In this document: positions 51,551 through 60,037 of the stretch, one piece after another | Position numbering within the stretch: the stretch's first letter is position 1 | How the letters are laid out: each line of letters begins with the position of its first letter | Assembly: GCA_045661345.1 (NCBI GenBank) | Contig: JAZRFM010000003.1 | Span: 1 to 64,000, forward strand | Origin: RUG12461 sp045661345 | Lineage (GTDB): Bacteria; Bacillota; Clostridia; Lachnospirales; Lachnospiraceae | DNA length: 64,000 nt | Direction of reading: 5' to 3' | The notes under the pieces: model-generated | Told to the model about the DNA's origin: nothing | Database searches by the model: none | What the model saw: only the letters and a program-made list of their open reading frames with translations | Made by a program: the position numbers and the translations under genes

Positions 51551-53434
51551 TTAATTCCAGAAATCCAGCAACCGCTCCGTGATCACTTCCCGTACGGTTC
51601 TTTCATTCAGTTCCCTGCGAACCTGCTCTGCCAGCTCCACCTCGTCGGTCGTGATGTAGTCCACATCGGAGTCCATGAACATCCTCAGTGCTTCCTCTGT
51701 ATTGGGGGTCCAGACAGCCACTTCCTTTCCGCCTTCATGGGCCTTTATGTAAAGGAGTTCGTCTCCCATTCCTTCCTCCACACCCAGAATATCACAGGGC
51801 AGTTTCTCGAAGTCTCCCATTCCGGCGAAGAACACAGAGGATACCCTTGCATCCGGATACTTCTCCTTCAGGTAGTTCATCACGGATTCCTTCAGGGAAA
51901 TGTAATATACCAGATCCTCGACGCCGTGTTCCTTTACCATGGCCACCACATCATCCGCCATTTTTTCATCGGCAGTCTCTCCCTTCAGCTCCAGAAGAAG
52001 GAAGGTGTTCAATTTCTTCGCTTCCTCCAGGAAATCCTCCAGCATCGGAACCTTGTGGATATTCCCGTTCTCGTCCTTGAGCTCCAGTGCTTCAATCTCC
52101 GCAAGGGTCATTTCGGCCGGTTTTCTGCTCTCGCCGGAGAGACGGGCGAAGTCATTATCATGATTGATGATATAATAACCGTCTTTGGTTCTCTGAATAT
52201 CGATCTCGCCACCGATACAGCCGTGTTCCTGTGCCAACGCAAGGCCCTCGACGGAGTTCTCAAATCCCAGGGTGCCGCAGGAACGATGCGCCCAGATTCC
52301 CGGTTCCCGTTTTCCCATAATATAATCCGCATTCAGGGCAAGAAGGAAGGAGAGCACGGCCACTACGACAATCAGCCCGATCATGGCGATCAGCTTTCCC
52401 CAATAGGTTCCCCCTCTGGGGCGGGAAAGCCAGGTAAGCGTTTCTCCGTTCTGTTCCGCGGCATCAAACTCCAGATACAGCTTCGTAAAGTACAGCATGA
52501 TGAAGGCCGAGCCAAGCATCATCAGAAGGAGATCCACATACCCTCCCTCCAGCACTGCCATGGCACATCCCACCCGGAAGCCCAGCACCTGAAAATCCGT
52601 ATCCGTCAGTGTGCCCCAGCTGCTCAGGTCGGTATAGTCCTTCTCCATAGACTGCGCCGGCAGGGTTGCCTCCACGGGATCCAGCCCCGCCTGCAGTGCC
52701 ACATTCACCACCAGATCAACGCCGAGCCTCACCAGAAAAACAACGACGATCACCAGCAGCATGGTCAGAATAAATTTCTTCCAGTTCTTCTTCATCAGCC
52801 GGAAGGAGTATTTCTTGGCCTCCTTCGGCGTCTTGCCTGACAGAAGGACTGCATGAAGGGAAAAAATGAAAAAGAAGCCGATCACCAGCAGCACCAGAAG
52901 TGCGATGACATAGATTGCCGTGAACAGCGGCTTTTTTAATACCACATCCATAATAAAATTCGGGATCGCGAAGTTCTTTGTCACACCGACGGAAAACCCG
53001 ATCCCTACCAGAGGAACCGCAAAGAGAACGTAAATCAGAATGGAGATCCCGTCGGGGTTTATGAAGTTCCGGATACTGGCAACGGATTTCCGTATGCTCT
53101 GGAAAATCCCGGCCTTCTCTCCGCGAATAATCCCTCCCGTCACGTGTACACGGAGAAAGAGATCAACCGCCACATAAATCAATACAAAAACAATCCCGAT
53201 CAGAATCAGAACCGGTCCCTGCCAGCTGAGAAAGACCTGCTTCATATTTGCCGTGGTCAGCGCGGCCACTTTCGTCCCGATGATGGCATTGGCGATCTTT
53301 CCAAAAACAAAAGCCAGGATGCCAAGGACGATATAGGTGACAAACTGCACCATCCAAAGCTCCGGGATCGACTCCGCTGCCATCTTCCCGAATTTCACCG
53401 GTTTCTGAGGTTTCCTTTCCTTCTTCTCTTCCAT
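51551..53434 (-). CDS. Membrane-anchored glycerophosphodiester phosphodiesterase
   Basis: A 627-residue protein. Residues about 1-380 hold about eight membrane helices (glycerophosphodiesterase membrane domain). The catalytic domain (about 385-610) has IWAHRSCGTLGFENSV (the usual HRG-x-ENT with Ser after Arg), GGEIDIQRTKDG (Glu and Asp metal ligands), YYIINHDNDFAR (second catalytic His), FLLLELKG and, near the end, WTPNTEEALR. All catalytic residues are present, so it should release glycerol phosphate from glycerophosphodiesters or lipoteichoic-acid-like chains. It starts 19 bases after the response regulator, behind AAAGGAGG, so it is likely co-transcribed with it. Confidence 0.9.
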   Translation of the reverse strand: MEEKKERKPQKPVKFGKMAAESIPELWMVQFVTYIVLGILAFVFGKIANAIIGTKVAALTTANMKQVFLSWQGPVLILIGIVFVLIYVAVDLFLRVHVTGGIIRGEKAGIFQSIRKSVASIRNFINPDGISILIYVLFAVPLVGIGFSVGVTKNFAIPNFIMDVVLKKPLFTAIYVIALLVLLVIGFFFIFSLHAVLLSGKTPKEAKKYSFRLMKKNWKKFILTMLLVIVVVFLVRLGVDLVVNVALQAGLDPVEATLPAQSMEKDYTDLSSWGTLTDTDFQVLGFRVGCAMAVLEGGYVDLLLMMLGSAFIMLYFTKLYLEFDAAEQNGETLTWLSRPRGGTYWGKLIAMIGLIVVVAVLSFLLALNADYIMGKREPGIWAHRSCGTLGFENSVEGLALAQEHGCIGGEIDIQRTKDGYYIINHDNDFARLSGESRKPAEMTLAEIEALELKDENGNIHKVPMLEDFLEEAKKLNTFLLLELKGETADEKMADDVVAMVKEHGVEDLVYYISLKESVMNYLKEKYPDARVSSVFFAGMGDFEKLPCDILGVEEGMGDELLYIKAHEGGKEVAVWTPNTEEALRMFMDSDVDYITTDEVELAEQVRRELNERTVREVITERLLDFWN

Positions 53435-53453
53435 TTTTTCCTCCTTTATTCGA

Positions 53454-54245
53454 TCAGGTTCTCGCCCTGCTCATTTCCAATATACGCTTCTCCGCTCCCC
53501 TGGCCCAGGGATATTGCGACATATAAGCTCCCCTGTAGAGATTGAGCGCTGTCGGGTTCCCTTCCAGGTAATCATAATAATCACACCGGACTTTTTCCCT
53601 GTTGATCCCCAGCTTCCCCCAGCCCCTGATCAGGATGTCCTCCTGTCCGATTGCGGAAAGAATGGTAATCAGGTCTTTCTTCACAACCCGCAGATAGGAA
53701 TCGGAGCAGCCGCGAAAGATCGCGTTGCTGATGTCTGCGGAAGCGCAAACGGTACCTTCTTTATCCACGAGAAAAGCCAGCAGCTCCTTGGAACGTTTCG
53801 TAAAGGAAGTGAGGGGTTCTCCCTGATAAAAAATCTCAAATTCACCGAAGCATCGGAAGTATAAACCCCGGGGTATCCCTCCCCGGACACTGGTGTGCCG
53901 CAGCAGGGACAGGGCATGTTCAATCTTTTCCTTCGTGATGGGCTTCATCAGATAATCGCTGGCTCCCAGATCAAAGGCCTGTGTGGCATAGTCGCCGTAT
54001 CCCGTGCAGAAAACGATGTCGCAGCAGGGGTAGACCGATTTGATCCGTTTTGCCAGGTCGACGCCGTTCATATCACCGATGGCAATGTCCAGAAAAGCAA
54101 TATTGATCTCCTTTTCGCCAAGCACCGCCAGTGCATCGTCTGTATTATCGAAAGAGAGAATCTCTGCCTCCGGCAGAACCTCCTGAATCCGGTTGGATAA
54201 ATGCCTCAGCAGGATGGTCTCATCCTCAACCGCCAGTATTCTCAT
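53454..54245 (-). CDS. Response regulator with receiver and winged-helix (SARP-like) output
   Basis: About 263 residues from the ATG at 54243-54245, which has AAGGA six bases upstream and overlaps the previous stop (ATGA). The receiver (1-125) has ILAVEDETILLRH, IAFLDIAIGDMNGV (phospho-Asp near 53) and YLMKPITKEKI. Residues about 140-235 form an OmpR/SARP-type winged helix (FRCFGEFEIFYQGEPL, TKRSKELLAFLVD, DISNAIF). A short tail resembles the start of a BTAD domain (YDYLEGNPTALNLYRGAYM) but is cut short. It is the probable partner of the LytS-like kinase at 60038, which has no regulator next to it. See the shared 18-base promoter motif. Confidence 0.88.
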   Translation of the reverse strand: MRILAVEDETILLRHLSNRIQEVLPEAEILSFDNTDDALAVLGEKEINIAFLDIAIGDMNGVDLAKRIKSVYPCCDIVFCTGYGDYATQAFDLGASDYLMKPITKEKIEHALSLLRHTSVRGGIPRGLYFRCFGEFEIFYQGEPLTSFTKRSKELLAFLVDKEGTVCASADISNAIFRGCSDSYLRVVKKDLITILSAIGQEDILIRGWGKLGINREKVRCDYYDYLEGNPTALNLYRGAYMSQYPWARGAEKRILEMSRART

Positions 54246-55093
54246 TTTTGTTCCTTCCGCATTCCGCAAAAGACCTCCTGCCCTTTTTGACCCGGAAAAA
54301 TCCAGTCGGTCAGTGCACGGATATGTTCATTTTGCCGCACGATCATCACCGGCGTCTCTGATGGATAACACTGAATCGCCTTTTGAACGGTAAATTTCAA
54401 CATGTAGAAAAGGTTCCTCCTGTATCCCGGACCGTTTGCAAAGAAGAGCGCCGGGATTAACATACCGGAGGGGGTTTTTCTGATCAAAAAAAGCCCTGAA
54501 ACACGTTCCTCCGAGATCACACAGGCGGAAATCCCGTTGTCAAACCACCTCTTCGGAAGGTAGGAGATATCCTCCATGATTCCGTTGTGCCCTTTAAAAA
54601 GGATCTGTTTCAGCGTGTCCCTGTATTGCAGGGAAGACAGTGTACCCAACGTGTCGATATAGGCAGGCGGTTTTCTCGTTTTTGCCAGTTTGCTTTCCGC
54701 GAGCTGTCCCAGTGTTACGATCAGGCTGTCACTTTCCTTTTTTTCCCGGGAAAATCCGACCCCGGATAACGCCTCTGTTTCCTTTTGGTCAGCCAGTTCG
54801 TAAAGGGATTGGGACACTCCCTCCTCCATCACCAGATTTACCGTAAAGTAGTCATGCATCACGTCGAATACTTCTTTGTTCTTCGATTGCAGGAAGCGGA
54901 TCCTGCACTCGTTTTCTTCGCAGCTGTCCTCATTCATAAGCTCACAGGTCATGGCGCCCAGCGGGTTTCCCTCACTGTCAACCACGCCGATCCCGCGGTA
55001 GAAGATTCTTCCGAGATCATCTGTCAAATCCTCTCCCAGAAGCCGTTGAAAGTTGTCTAAATCTTTTTCGGTGATCTCAATCGCTTCCATCAT
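54242..55093 (-). CDS. Putative GNAT-like protein of the regulator operon
   Basis: A 283-residue cytoplasmic protein. Two halves, each with strand-helix patterns like an acetyltransferase (GNAT) fold: GVVDSEGNPLGAMTCELM near residues 36-54 and GISACVISEERVSGLFLIRK near 190-210. A clear acetyl-CoA P-loop (Q/R-x2-G-x-G/A) is not visible, so an enzyme role is unproved. It precedes the response regulator with a four-base overlap and probably modulates it or senses a ligand. Confidence 0.55.
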   Translation of the reverse strand: MMEAIEITEKDLDNFQRLLGEDLTDDLGRIFYRGIGVVDSEGNPLGAMTCELMNEDSCEENECRIRFLQSKNKEVFDVMHDYFTVNLVMEEGVSQSLYELADQKETEALSGVGFSREKKESDSLIVTLGQLAESKLAKTRKPPAYIDTLGTLSSLQYRDTLKQILFKGHNGIMEDISYLPKRWFDNGISACVISEERVSGLFLIRKTPSGMLIPALFFANGPGYRRNLFYMLKFTVQKAIQCYPSETPVMIVRQNEHIRALTDWIFPGQKGQEVFCGMRKEQK

Positions 55094-55169
55094 GCCACCC
55101 TCTCCATAAACACTTCCGAAGGCTCCTCCTCTTCATCGGGACACAGCCCCCACCGCGGATATCTTATTT

Positions 55170-55203
55170 ATATTACACGAAATTTCGTTAAAAATCCGTA
55201 AAA
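55170..55203 (-). promoter_or_regulatory. Regulated promoter of the response-regulator operon (18-base motif + -10)
   Basis: CGTTAAAAATCCGTAAAA (plus strand, 55186-55203), then 10 bases, then TAATAT on the minus strand (55170-55175). The same motif with the same spacing occurs ahead of the ABC exporter operon. It covers the -35 position, as activator sites do. Confidence 0.6.
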
Positions 55204-55238
55204 ATGCGATACGACCGCAGGAAGCTGTCCGGTACACA

Positions 55239-55266
55239 ACAGAGCCGGCATTGTCGCCGGCTCTGT
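55239..55266 (-). terminator. Hairpin after the short MscS gene
   Basis: An 11-base-pair stem (55239-55249 with 55256-55266), 15 bases after the stop codon; the tail on the minus strand (TGTGTAC) is poor in T. Confidence 0.55.
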
Positions 55267-55280
55267 AACGGGATGTCTTT

Positions 55281-56249
55281 TCATGATTGCTTGATATGCA
55301 CATCCAGCTGTTCGTATGGAATCACGATTCCTTCCTTCGCAAACCGGAGGCAGATCTTTTTGTTCAGATCCCAGCGTACATTGAGGTAGTCCTCCCGCCT
55401 CACCACACACCTGATCCCCAGCACAATGGCGTGGGCGCCCAGCTCATGGACAAAGTATACCTGTCTGTCTTCAAAGACCCGCTCATCACTCTGTACAATT
55501 TCTTTCAGAATATCCAGGTTTCTCTCCACATCTCCGCCATATTCCATGCCCACATGGATCTCAAGGCGCTTATTGCCGTCTGCCATCCTGTTGATCATGG
55601 TCTTGTCCGTGAGTTCGGAGTTCGGAACACGGACTTTATCGTTATATTCGTTCAGCAGCGTCGTGTAATAAACATGAATACGATCCACGGTTCCTTCAAA
55701 CTTGGGGTTCCCGTCTACGGTGATATAGTCTCCTTCCTTAAAAGGCTTCAGCAAAAGGAGCAGCAGACCGCCGGCGAAGTTTTTGATGGCGCCCTGAAGA
55801 GCCATGGAGATACCGACACCCATGGCCGCCACGGCAGCAGCCACCGCCGCGCTTTGGACAAGATCCAAAAAGAGCAGAAGCTGCACAACGATATAGATCA
55901 TGAGCCCGTACTTCAGCAGCCAAAGCACGATGGACTTTACGGATTCCGGCACCCCGCGCTTATCCATGCGCTCCCCGAGAAACGTGATTAACTTTTTCAG
56001 AATGGCCCGCACAATCAGAAAGATCAGAACCGCAAGACCGAGCCGGATGACCCAGTTCACAAACCCTTCTCCCAGCCGGCTCAGCGCGTTGGTCATCCAG
56101 TGTTTGAAATCATCCGACGTCTCAACCTGCAACAGCTCCTGCATCTCGGCGGACATCTCGTTGGTTTTATTCCCCACGGCATTCACTGCATTCTGTACGA
56201 TATTCTTTGTCACATCCGCAACATTCTGCGCAATATGAGAATGGTACAT
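55281..56249 (-). CDS. MscS-family mechanosensitive channel
   Basis: A 322-residue channel. An N-terminal helical stretch outside or at the membrane, then helices at about 60-90 and 100-130, the pore helix (SAAVAAAVAAMGVGISMALQ, near 130-150, then KNFAGGL) and the soluble part with FKEGDYITVDGNPKFEGTVDRI (beta domain) and LNEYNDKVRVPNSEL. Pattern and size match small MscS of Gram-positives, which release solutes on hypo-osmotic shock. It is monocistronic, between the regulator operon and the exporter terminator. Confidence 0.93.
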   Translation of the reverse strand: MYHSHIAQNVADVTKNIVQNAVNAVGNKTNEMSAEMQELLQVETSDDFKHWMTNALSRLGEGFVNWVIRLGLAVLIFLIVRAILKKLITFLGERMDKRGVPESVKSIVLWLLKYGLMIYIVVQLLLFLDLVQSAAVAAAVAAMGVGISMALQGAIKNFAGGLLLLLLKPFKEGDYITVDGNPKFEGTVDRIHVYYTTLLNEYNDKVRVPNSELTDKTMINRMADGNKRLEIHVGMEYGGDVERNLDILKEIVQSDERVFEDRQVYFVHELGAHAIVLGIRCVVRREDYLNVRWDLNKKICLRFAKEGIVIPYEQLDVHIKQS

Positions 56250-56264
56250 CCGTCTTTACCTCTT

Positions 56265-56306
56265 AAAAAAAGCTGTAACAGACCCTGGGGATCTGTTACA
56301 GCTTTT
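56265..56306 (-). terminator. Intrinsic terminator of the ABC exporter operon
   Basis: A 15-base-pair stem (56268-56282 with 56292-56306) followed on the minus strand by seven T, 12 bases after the stop codon of the second exporter gene. Confidence 0.9.
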
Positions 56307-56317
56307 CCTGTACATAA

Positions 56318-58105
56318 TCAGTTAAACTGAGAGTTGTAGATCTCGCTGTAGAGTCCGCCGGTAGCCATCAGAGAATCATGGTTGCCGGTTTCTACAATGT
56401 TGCCGTCCTTCATCACGAAGATCAGATCGGCATTCTTGATGGTGGACAGTCTGTGCGCAATGACAAAGCTGGTTCTGCCGCTGGTCAGGGAATCCATCGC
56501 CTTCTGGATCAGGATCTCCGTTCTGGTATCCACATTACTGGTTGCTTCATCGAGGATCAGCATCGGCGCATTTTCGGTCATGGCTCTGGCAATGGTGACA
56601 AGCTGCTTCTGTCCGGCCGAGAGAGCGCTTTCCTTCTGAATCTCGGTATCAAGCCCCTGTGGCAGGGTGGCTACGTAATGGCTGAGGTTGGTCTCTTCCA
56701 GAATCTCCTTCAGCCTGTTTTCATCCACATTCTGGAGATTGTATACAACATTTTCCCGCAGGGTGCCGTTGATCACCCAGGTCTCCTGCAGAATCATGCC
56801 GAAGATATCCCGCAGCTCTGCACGGGTCATATCCTTGATGGACACACCGTCCACCAGAATATCTCCGCTGGTGATCTCATAGAAACGCATCAGCAGGTTC
56901 ACCAGGGTGGTCTTTCCTGCACCGGTGGGTCCTATGATCGCAACCTTCATGCCGGGCTCAATCTTACCGGAGAAGTTGCGGATGGTAAGCTTCTGCGGGT
57001 CATACCCAAAGCAGACATCCTTGAATTCGACCTCGCCGCGAATATGGTCGTGGTCGAGGAGCTGTTTCTTGTTCTCCTCTGCGGGCAGTTCCTCTTTCTC
57101 CAGGAACGTGAATACTCTGTTGCAGGCAGCGGAACCCAGCTGAATCGTGGAGCTGGCCTGTCCGATCTGTGCAAGAGGCTCCTGAAACAGGGATACATAT
57201 ACGATAAATCCGGTGATGACACCGATATCGGAAATCGTCCCCTGTGCAAAAAGCAGACCTGCGACAATCAGAACCGCTGCATAGGTCAGATAGGAAACAA
57301 AGGACATAGCCGGTTCAATCATACCGCCGAATGCCTGGGATTTGTAAAGGATGGTCCCGAAGAGATCATTTTTCTCTTTGAACTGCGCAACCTTTTTGTC
57401 CTCTGCATTGAAGGCCTTGATCACGAGCTGACCGGAGTAATTTTCTTCGACAGTCGCGTTGACTTCACCGAGGATCTGCTGGTTCTTGTCAAACAGCGGC
57501 AGCGCATATTTGAAGGTGAGGGCCACGATGATCAGCATAATGGGAAGCGAACACACCACCACCAGAGCCATCTGCCAGCAGGCCACAAACATGGCGATAA
57601 ACACACCAATCAGCATCACGCCGGACTGTACCAGCATACCTACGGAGTTTTGCAGGGATGTGCTGAGCATATCCACATCGTTGGTGATGACGGAAAGGAT
57701 ATCACCGGTTTGTGTGGTATCAAAATAGTCCAGGGGCATATTGTTGATCTTACATGAAATCTGCCCTCTCAAATCCTTGGAAAACTTTTGAATAATGGTA
57801 TTGAGAATGAAGCCGGAAATAAAGCCAGAAAAAAACGCGATGGCGATGTATGCCACAAGGAGCACCGCATAATGCGTCACGTTTTCCATGTTGACCACAA
57901 AATTGCCGGCAACCGCTTCTTTCCCTACCGGGGAGATCTCGTTCGTCAGGCTGCGGATCGCCCCCGGCGTCAGAATCGTGAAGATCACGGATGTGACCAG
58001 CAGCAGAATCGAAACAATAAATGGACCGTAATAAGGTCTGAATGCTTTGACAAGACTGCCAAGCTTTCCCTTTTCTTTGACCGGAGTTTCTACGTTTGTA
58101 CTCAT
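56318..58105 (-). CDS. ABC exporter half-transporter with consensus ATP site (subunit 2)
   Basis: A 595-residue type IV exporter: six membrane helices (about 25-320) and an ATPase. Walker A GPTGAGKTTL, Q-loop MILQETW, signature LSAGQKQ (altered from LSGGQ), Walker B LILDEATSNVD with the catalytic Glu, H-loop AHRLSTI. Its Walker motifs are canonical while its signature is degenerate, complementary to the partner. Together they form a heterodimeric exporter with one active ATP site, like BmrCD or LmrCD (drugs or peptides). Its start overlaps the partner stop by four bases. Confidence 0.95.
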   Translation of the reverse strand: MSTNVETPVKEKGKLGSLVKAFRPYYGPFIVSILLLVTSVIFTILTPGAIRSLTNEISPVGKEAVAGNFVVNMENVTHYAVLLVAYIAIAFFSGFISGFILNTIIQKFSKDLRGQISCKINNMPLDYFDTTQTGDILSVITNDVDMLSTSLQNSVGMLVQSGVMLIGVFIAMFVACWQMALVVVCSLPIMLIIVALTFKYALPLFDKNQQILGEVNATVEENYSGQLVIKAFNAEDKKVAQFKEKNDLFGTILYKSQAFGGMIEPAMSFVSYLTYAAVLIVAGLLFAQGTISDIGVITGFIVYVSLFQEPLAQIGQASSTIQLGSAACNRVFTFLEKEELPAEENKKQLLDHDHIRGEVEFKDVCFGYDPQKLTIRNFSGKIEPGMKVAIIGPTGAGKTTLVNLLMRFYEITSGDILVDGVSIKDMTRAELRDIFGMILQETWVINGTLRENVVYNLQNVDENRLKEILEETNLSHYVATLPQGLDTEIQKESALSAGQKQLVTIARAMTENAPMLILDEATSNVDTRTEILIQKAMDSLTSGRTSFVIAHRLSTIKNADLIFVMKDGNIVETGNHDSLMATGGLYSEIYNSQFN

Positions 58106-59859
58106 AATCCCAACTCCTCCTTACTCAGCTGTGATAAAGCAATCTCCTGATAAACAGGACAGTTCCTTACCAGATCATGATGTTTGCCGAGACCGACGAC
58201 CTTACCTTTGTCCAGCACAACGATCTGATCCGCATCCATAATGGTGCCGACGCGCTGCGCGATGATGACTCTGGTGGTGTCGGGCAGCTGCTCTGCGATA
58301 CGTCCTCTGACCGTTTTGTCGGTCTTGTAGTCCAACGCCGAGAAGGAGTCGTCGAAGATCAGGATCTCCGGCTTCGTCGCCACTGCTCTCGCAATACACA
58401 GTCTCTGTTTCTGGCCACCGGAGAAGTTCGAACCGCCCTGTGCAACGGGAGACTCGTATTCGTTTCTCTTCTTCATGACAAAGCCGTCAGCGTCCGCGAT
58501 CTCGGCCGCCCACCTGATCTCCTCCAGGCTCATATCGGGATTCTTGAATGCAATATTCTCCTTGATATTGCCCTGGAAGAGGAACCCTCTCTGCGGTGCA
58601 TAGCCGATCCGGTCTCTCAGATCCTTCTGGAGCACATCCTTTACGTTGACACCGTCCACAAGCACTTCACCCCGTGTGCAGTCTGCCATACGCGGGATCA
58701 TGTTGATAATGGTGGTCTTGCCGCTGCCGGTGGCGCCGATGAAGGCAATCGATTCTCCCCGGTTGACCTTGAAGCTGACATCGGATATCGCTTCCTGATC
58801 CGTTCCGGGATATGCAAAGCCCACATTTTTGAACTCGATGGTACCGGTCTCTTTGAAGGAAGCAGGATTCTCCGGATCCAAAACGGAAACCTCATGCTCG
58901 ATGACCTCATTGATACGCCTTGCGCAGACGCTGGCTCTCGGCCAGATCACGATCAGCGTAACGAGAAGGACGAAAGACATGACGATCTGTCCCGCCAGCA
59001 TGACAAAAGAGTTGGTGGCGCTGAAGGACTGCATGGCGTCTTCCATTTTCATGCCGTTTAAGACATATGCGCTTGCCCACAAAATACTGAGGGACAACCC
59101 CGTCATAACCATCATGACAAAGGGGGTAAAGAAGGAAAGAACCCGTCCGGTAAAAATCTGTACTTTGGTAAAGGAGGTATTCACCTTCTCAAACTTTCCT
59201 TCCTGATAAGTCTCGGCATTAAACGCTCTGACGACTCTGACGCCGGTGAGATTCTCTCTGGAAGAAACATTCAAGGCGTCCGTGAGCTTCTGTACGATCC
59301 TGTACTTCGGCGTTACCATCATGAGAAGAACGATAACCGCCACAACAAGCAGTACAAGCCAGATTGCGGTAACAGCCGTCAGGGAGGCGTTTGCGTACTG
59401 CATGAGCAGTACAATGGACCAAACCATGGTAATGGGGGCAACAAATGCAGTTTTTAAAAACGTGAGCCATGCAAGATGGACATTCTGCATATCGTTGGTG
59501 GTCCGGGTGATCAAAGACTCTGTGGAGAATGAAGCAAAGTCGGAAATCGCGAACTTGTTCACCCTTTCGTACATTTTCTGGCGCAGCGTGGTGACGGTAC
59601 TACTGGCTGTAGCACTGGCCACAAACCGGATAATGACCACAACCAACGCCATGAGAATGGAATACAGCACCATTGTGAGACCATACTGCCAGATCTCGGC
59701 GACACCCTTTTCCCTGCTGGACTGTACGGCGGCGGTGAGCAGACTGATGTATCCGACGATCTGCATCATGAAAAACACCTGAGCCAGTGTCAGCAGAAAA
59801 ATCACCACAACCGCTATCCAGTTTTTGGGTTTCATGTTTTTGAACAATACGTTAAACAA
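58102..59859 (-). CDS. ABC exporter half-transporter with degenerate ATP site (subunit 1)
   Basis: A 585-residue half-transporter: six membrane helices (about 15-300), then the ATPase with Walker A GATGSGKTTI, signature FSGGQKQR (intact), Walker B LIFDDSFSALD, where the catalytic Glu is Asp, and Gln in place of the H-loop His (IIAQRVGTI). These are the hallmarks of the non-catalytic partner in heterodimeric exporters. It is the first gene of a two-gene operon with an AAGGAGG site, a leader hairpin at about 59894-59926, and the 18-base regulator motif upstream. A divergent LytS-like kinase shares the promoter region. Probable substrate: an antimicrobial peptide, drug or lipid. Confidence 0.95.
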   Translation of the reverse strand: MFNVLFKNMKPKNWIAVVVIFLLTLAQVFFMMQIVGYISLLTAAVQSSREKGVAEIWQYGLTMVLYSILMALVVVIIRFVASATASSTVTTLRQKMYERVNKFAISDFASFSTESLITRTTNDMQNVHLAWLTFLKTAFVAPITMVWSIVLLMQYANASLTAVTAIWLVLLVVAVIVLLMMVTPKYRIVQKLTDALNVSSRENLTGVRVVRAFNAETYQEGKFEKVNTSFTKVQIFTGRVLSFFTPFVMMVMTGLSLSILWASAYVLNGMKMEDAMQSFSATNSFVMLAGQIVMSFVLLVTLIVIWPRASVCARRINEVIEHEVSVLDPENPASFKETGTIEFKNVGFAYPGTDQEAISDVSFKVNRGESIAFIGATGSGKTTIINMIPRMADCTRGEVLVDGVNVKDVLQKDLRDRIGYAPQRGFLFQGNIKENIAFKNPDMSLEEIRWAAEIADADGFVMKKRNEYESPVAQGGSNFSGGQKQRLCIARAVATKPEILIFDDSFSALDYKTDKTVRGRIAEQLPDTTRVIIAQRVGTIMDADQIVVLDKGKVVGLGKHHDLVRNCPVYQEIALSQLSKEELGL

Positions 59860-59893
59860 GACAACTCCTCCTTTATCTTATTTAGTCAGACAG

Positions 59894-59926
59894 TTACGAA
59901 AGGCAAAAACCTGATGCCCCTCGTAA
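59894..59926 (-). other. Leader hairpin of the ABC exporter mRNA
   Basis: An imperfect 12-base-pair stem (59894-59905 with 59915-59926, two G-T pairs) between the promoter and the first exporter gene. No T run follows, so it is not a plain terminator. Confidence 0.4.
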
Positions 59927-59950
59927 ATGACTGGCTAGCCTAGTATTCTC

Positions 59951-59984
59951 ATCATACAAAATGGAACGTTAAAAATCCGTAAAA
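59951..59984 (-). promoter_or_regulatory. Regulated promoter of the ABC exporter operon (18-base motif + -10)
   Basis: The motif CGTTAAAAATCCGTAAAA (59967-59984), 10 bases, then TATGAT on the minus strand (59951-59956): the same design as at 55170. The motif also lies next to the -35 position of the divergent kinase promoter. Confidence 0.65.
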
Positions 59985-60005
59985 GCGAAATATTTATGTT
60001 ATAAT
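59977..60005 (+). promoter_or_regulatory. Promoter of the LytS-like kinase gene
   Basis: A perfect TATAAT (60000-60005) with an upstream TG (extended -10). The -35 is poor and falls within the 18-base motif. Confidence 0.65.
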
Positions 60006-60037
60006 GGCATGGTGTCAGACAATACAGGAGGTTTTCC

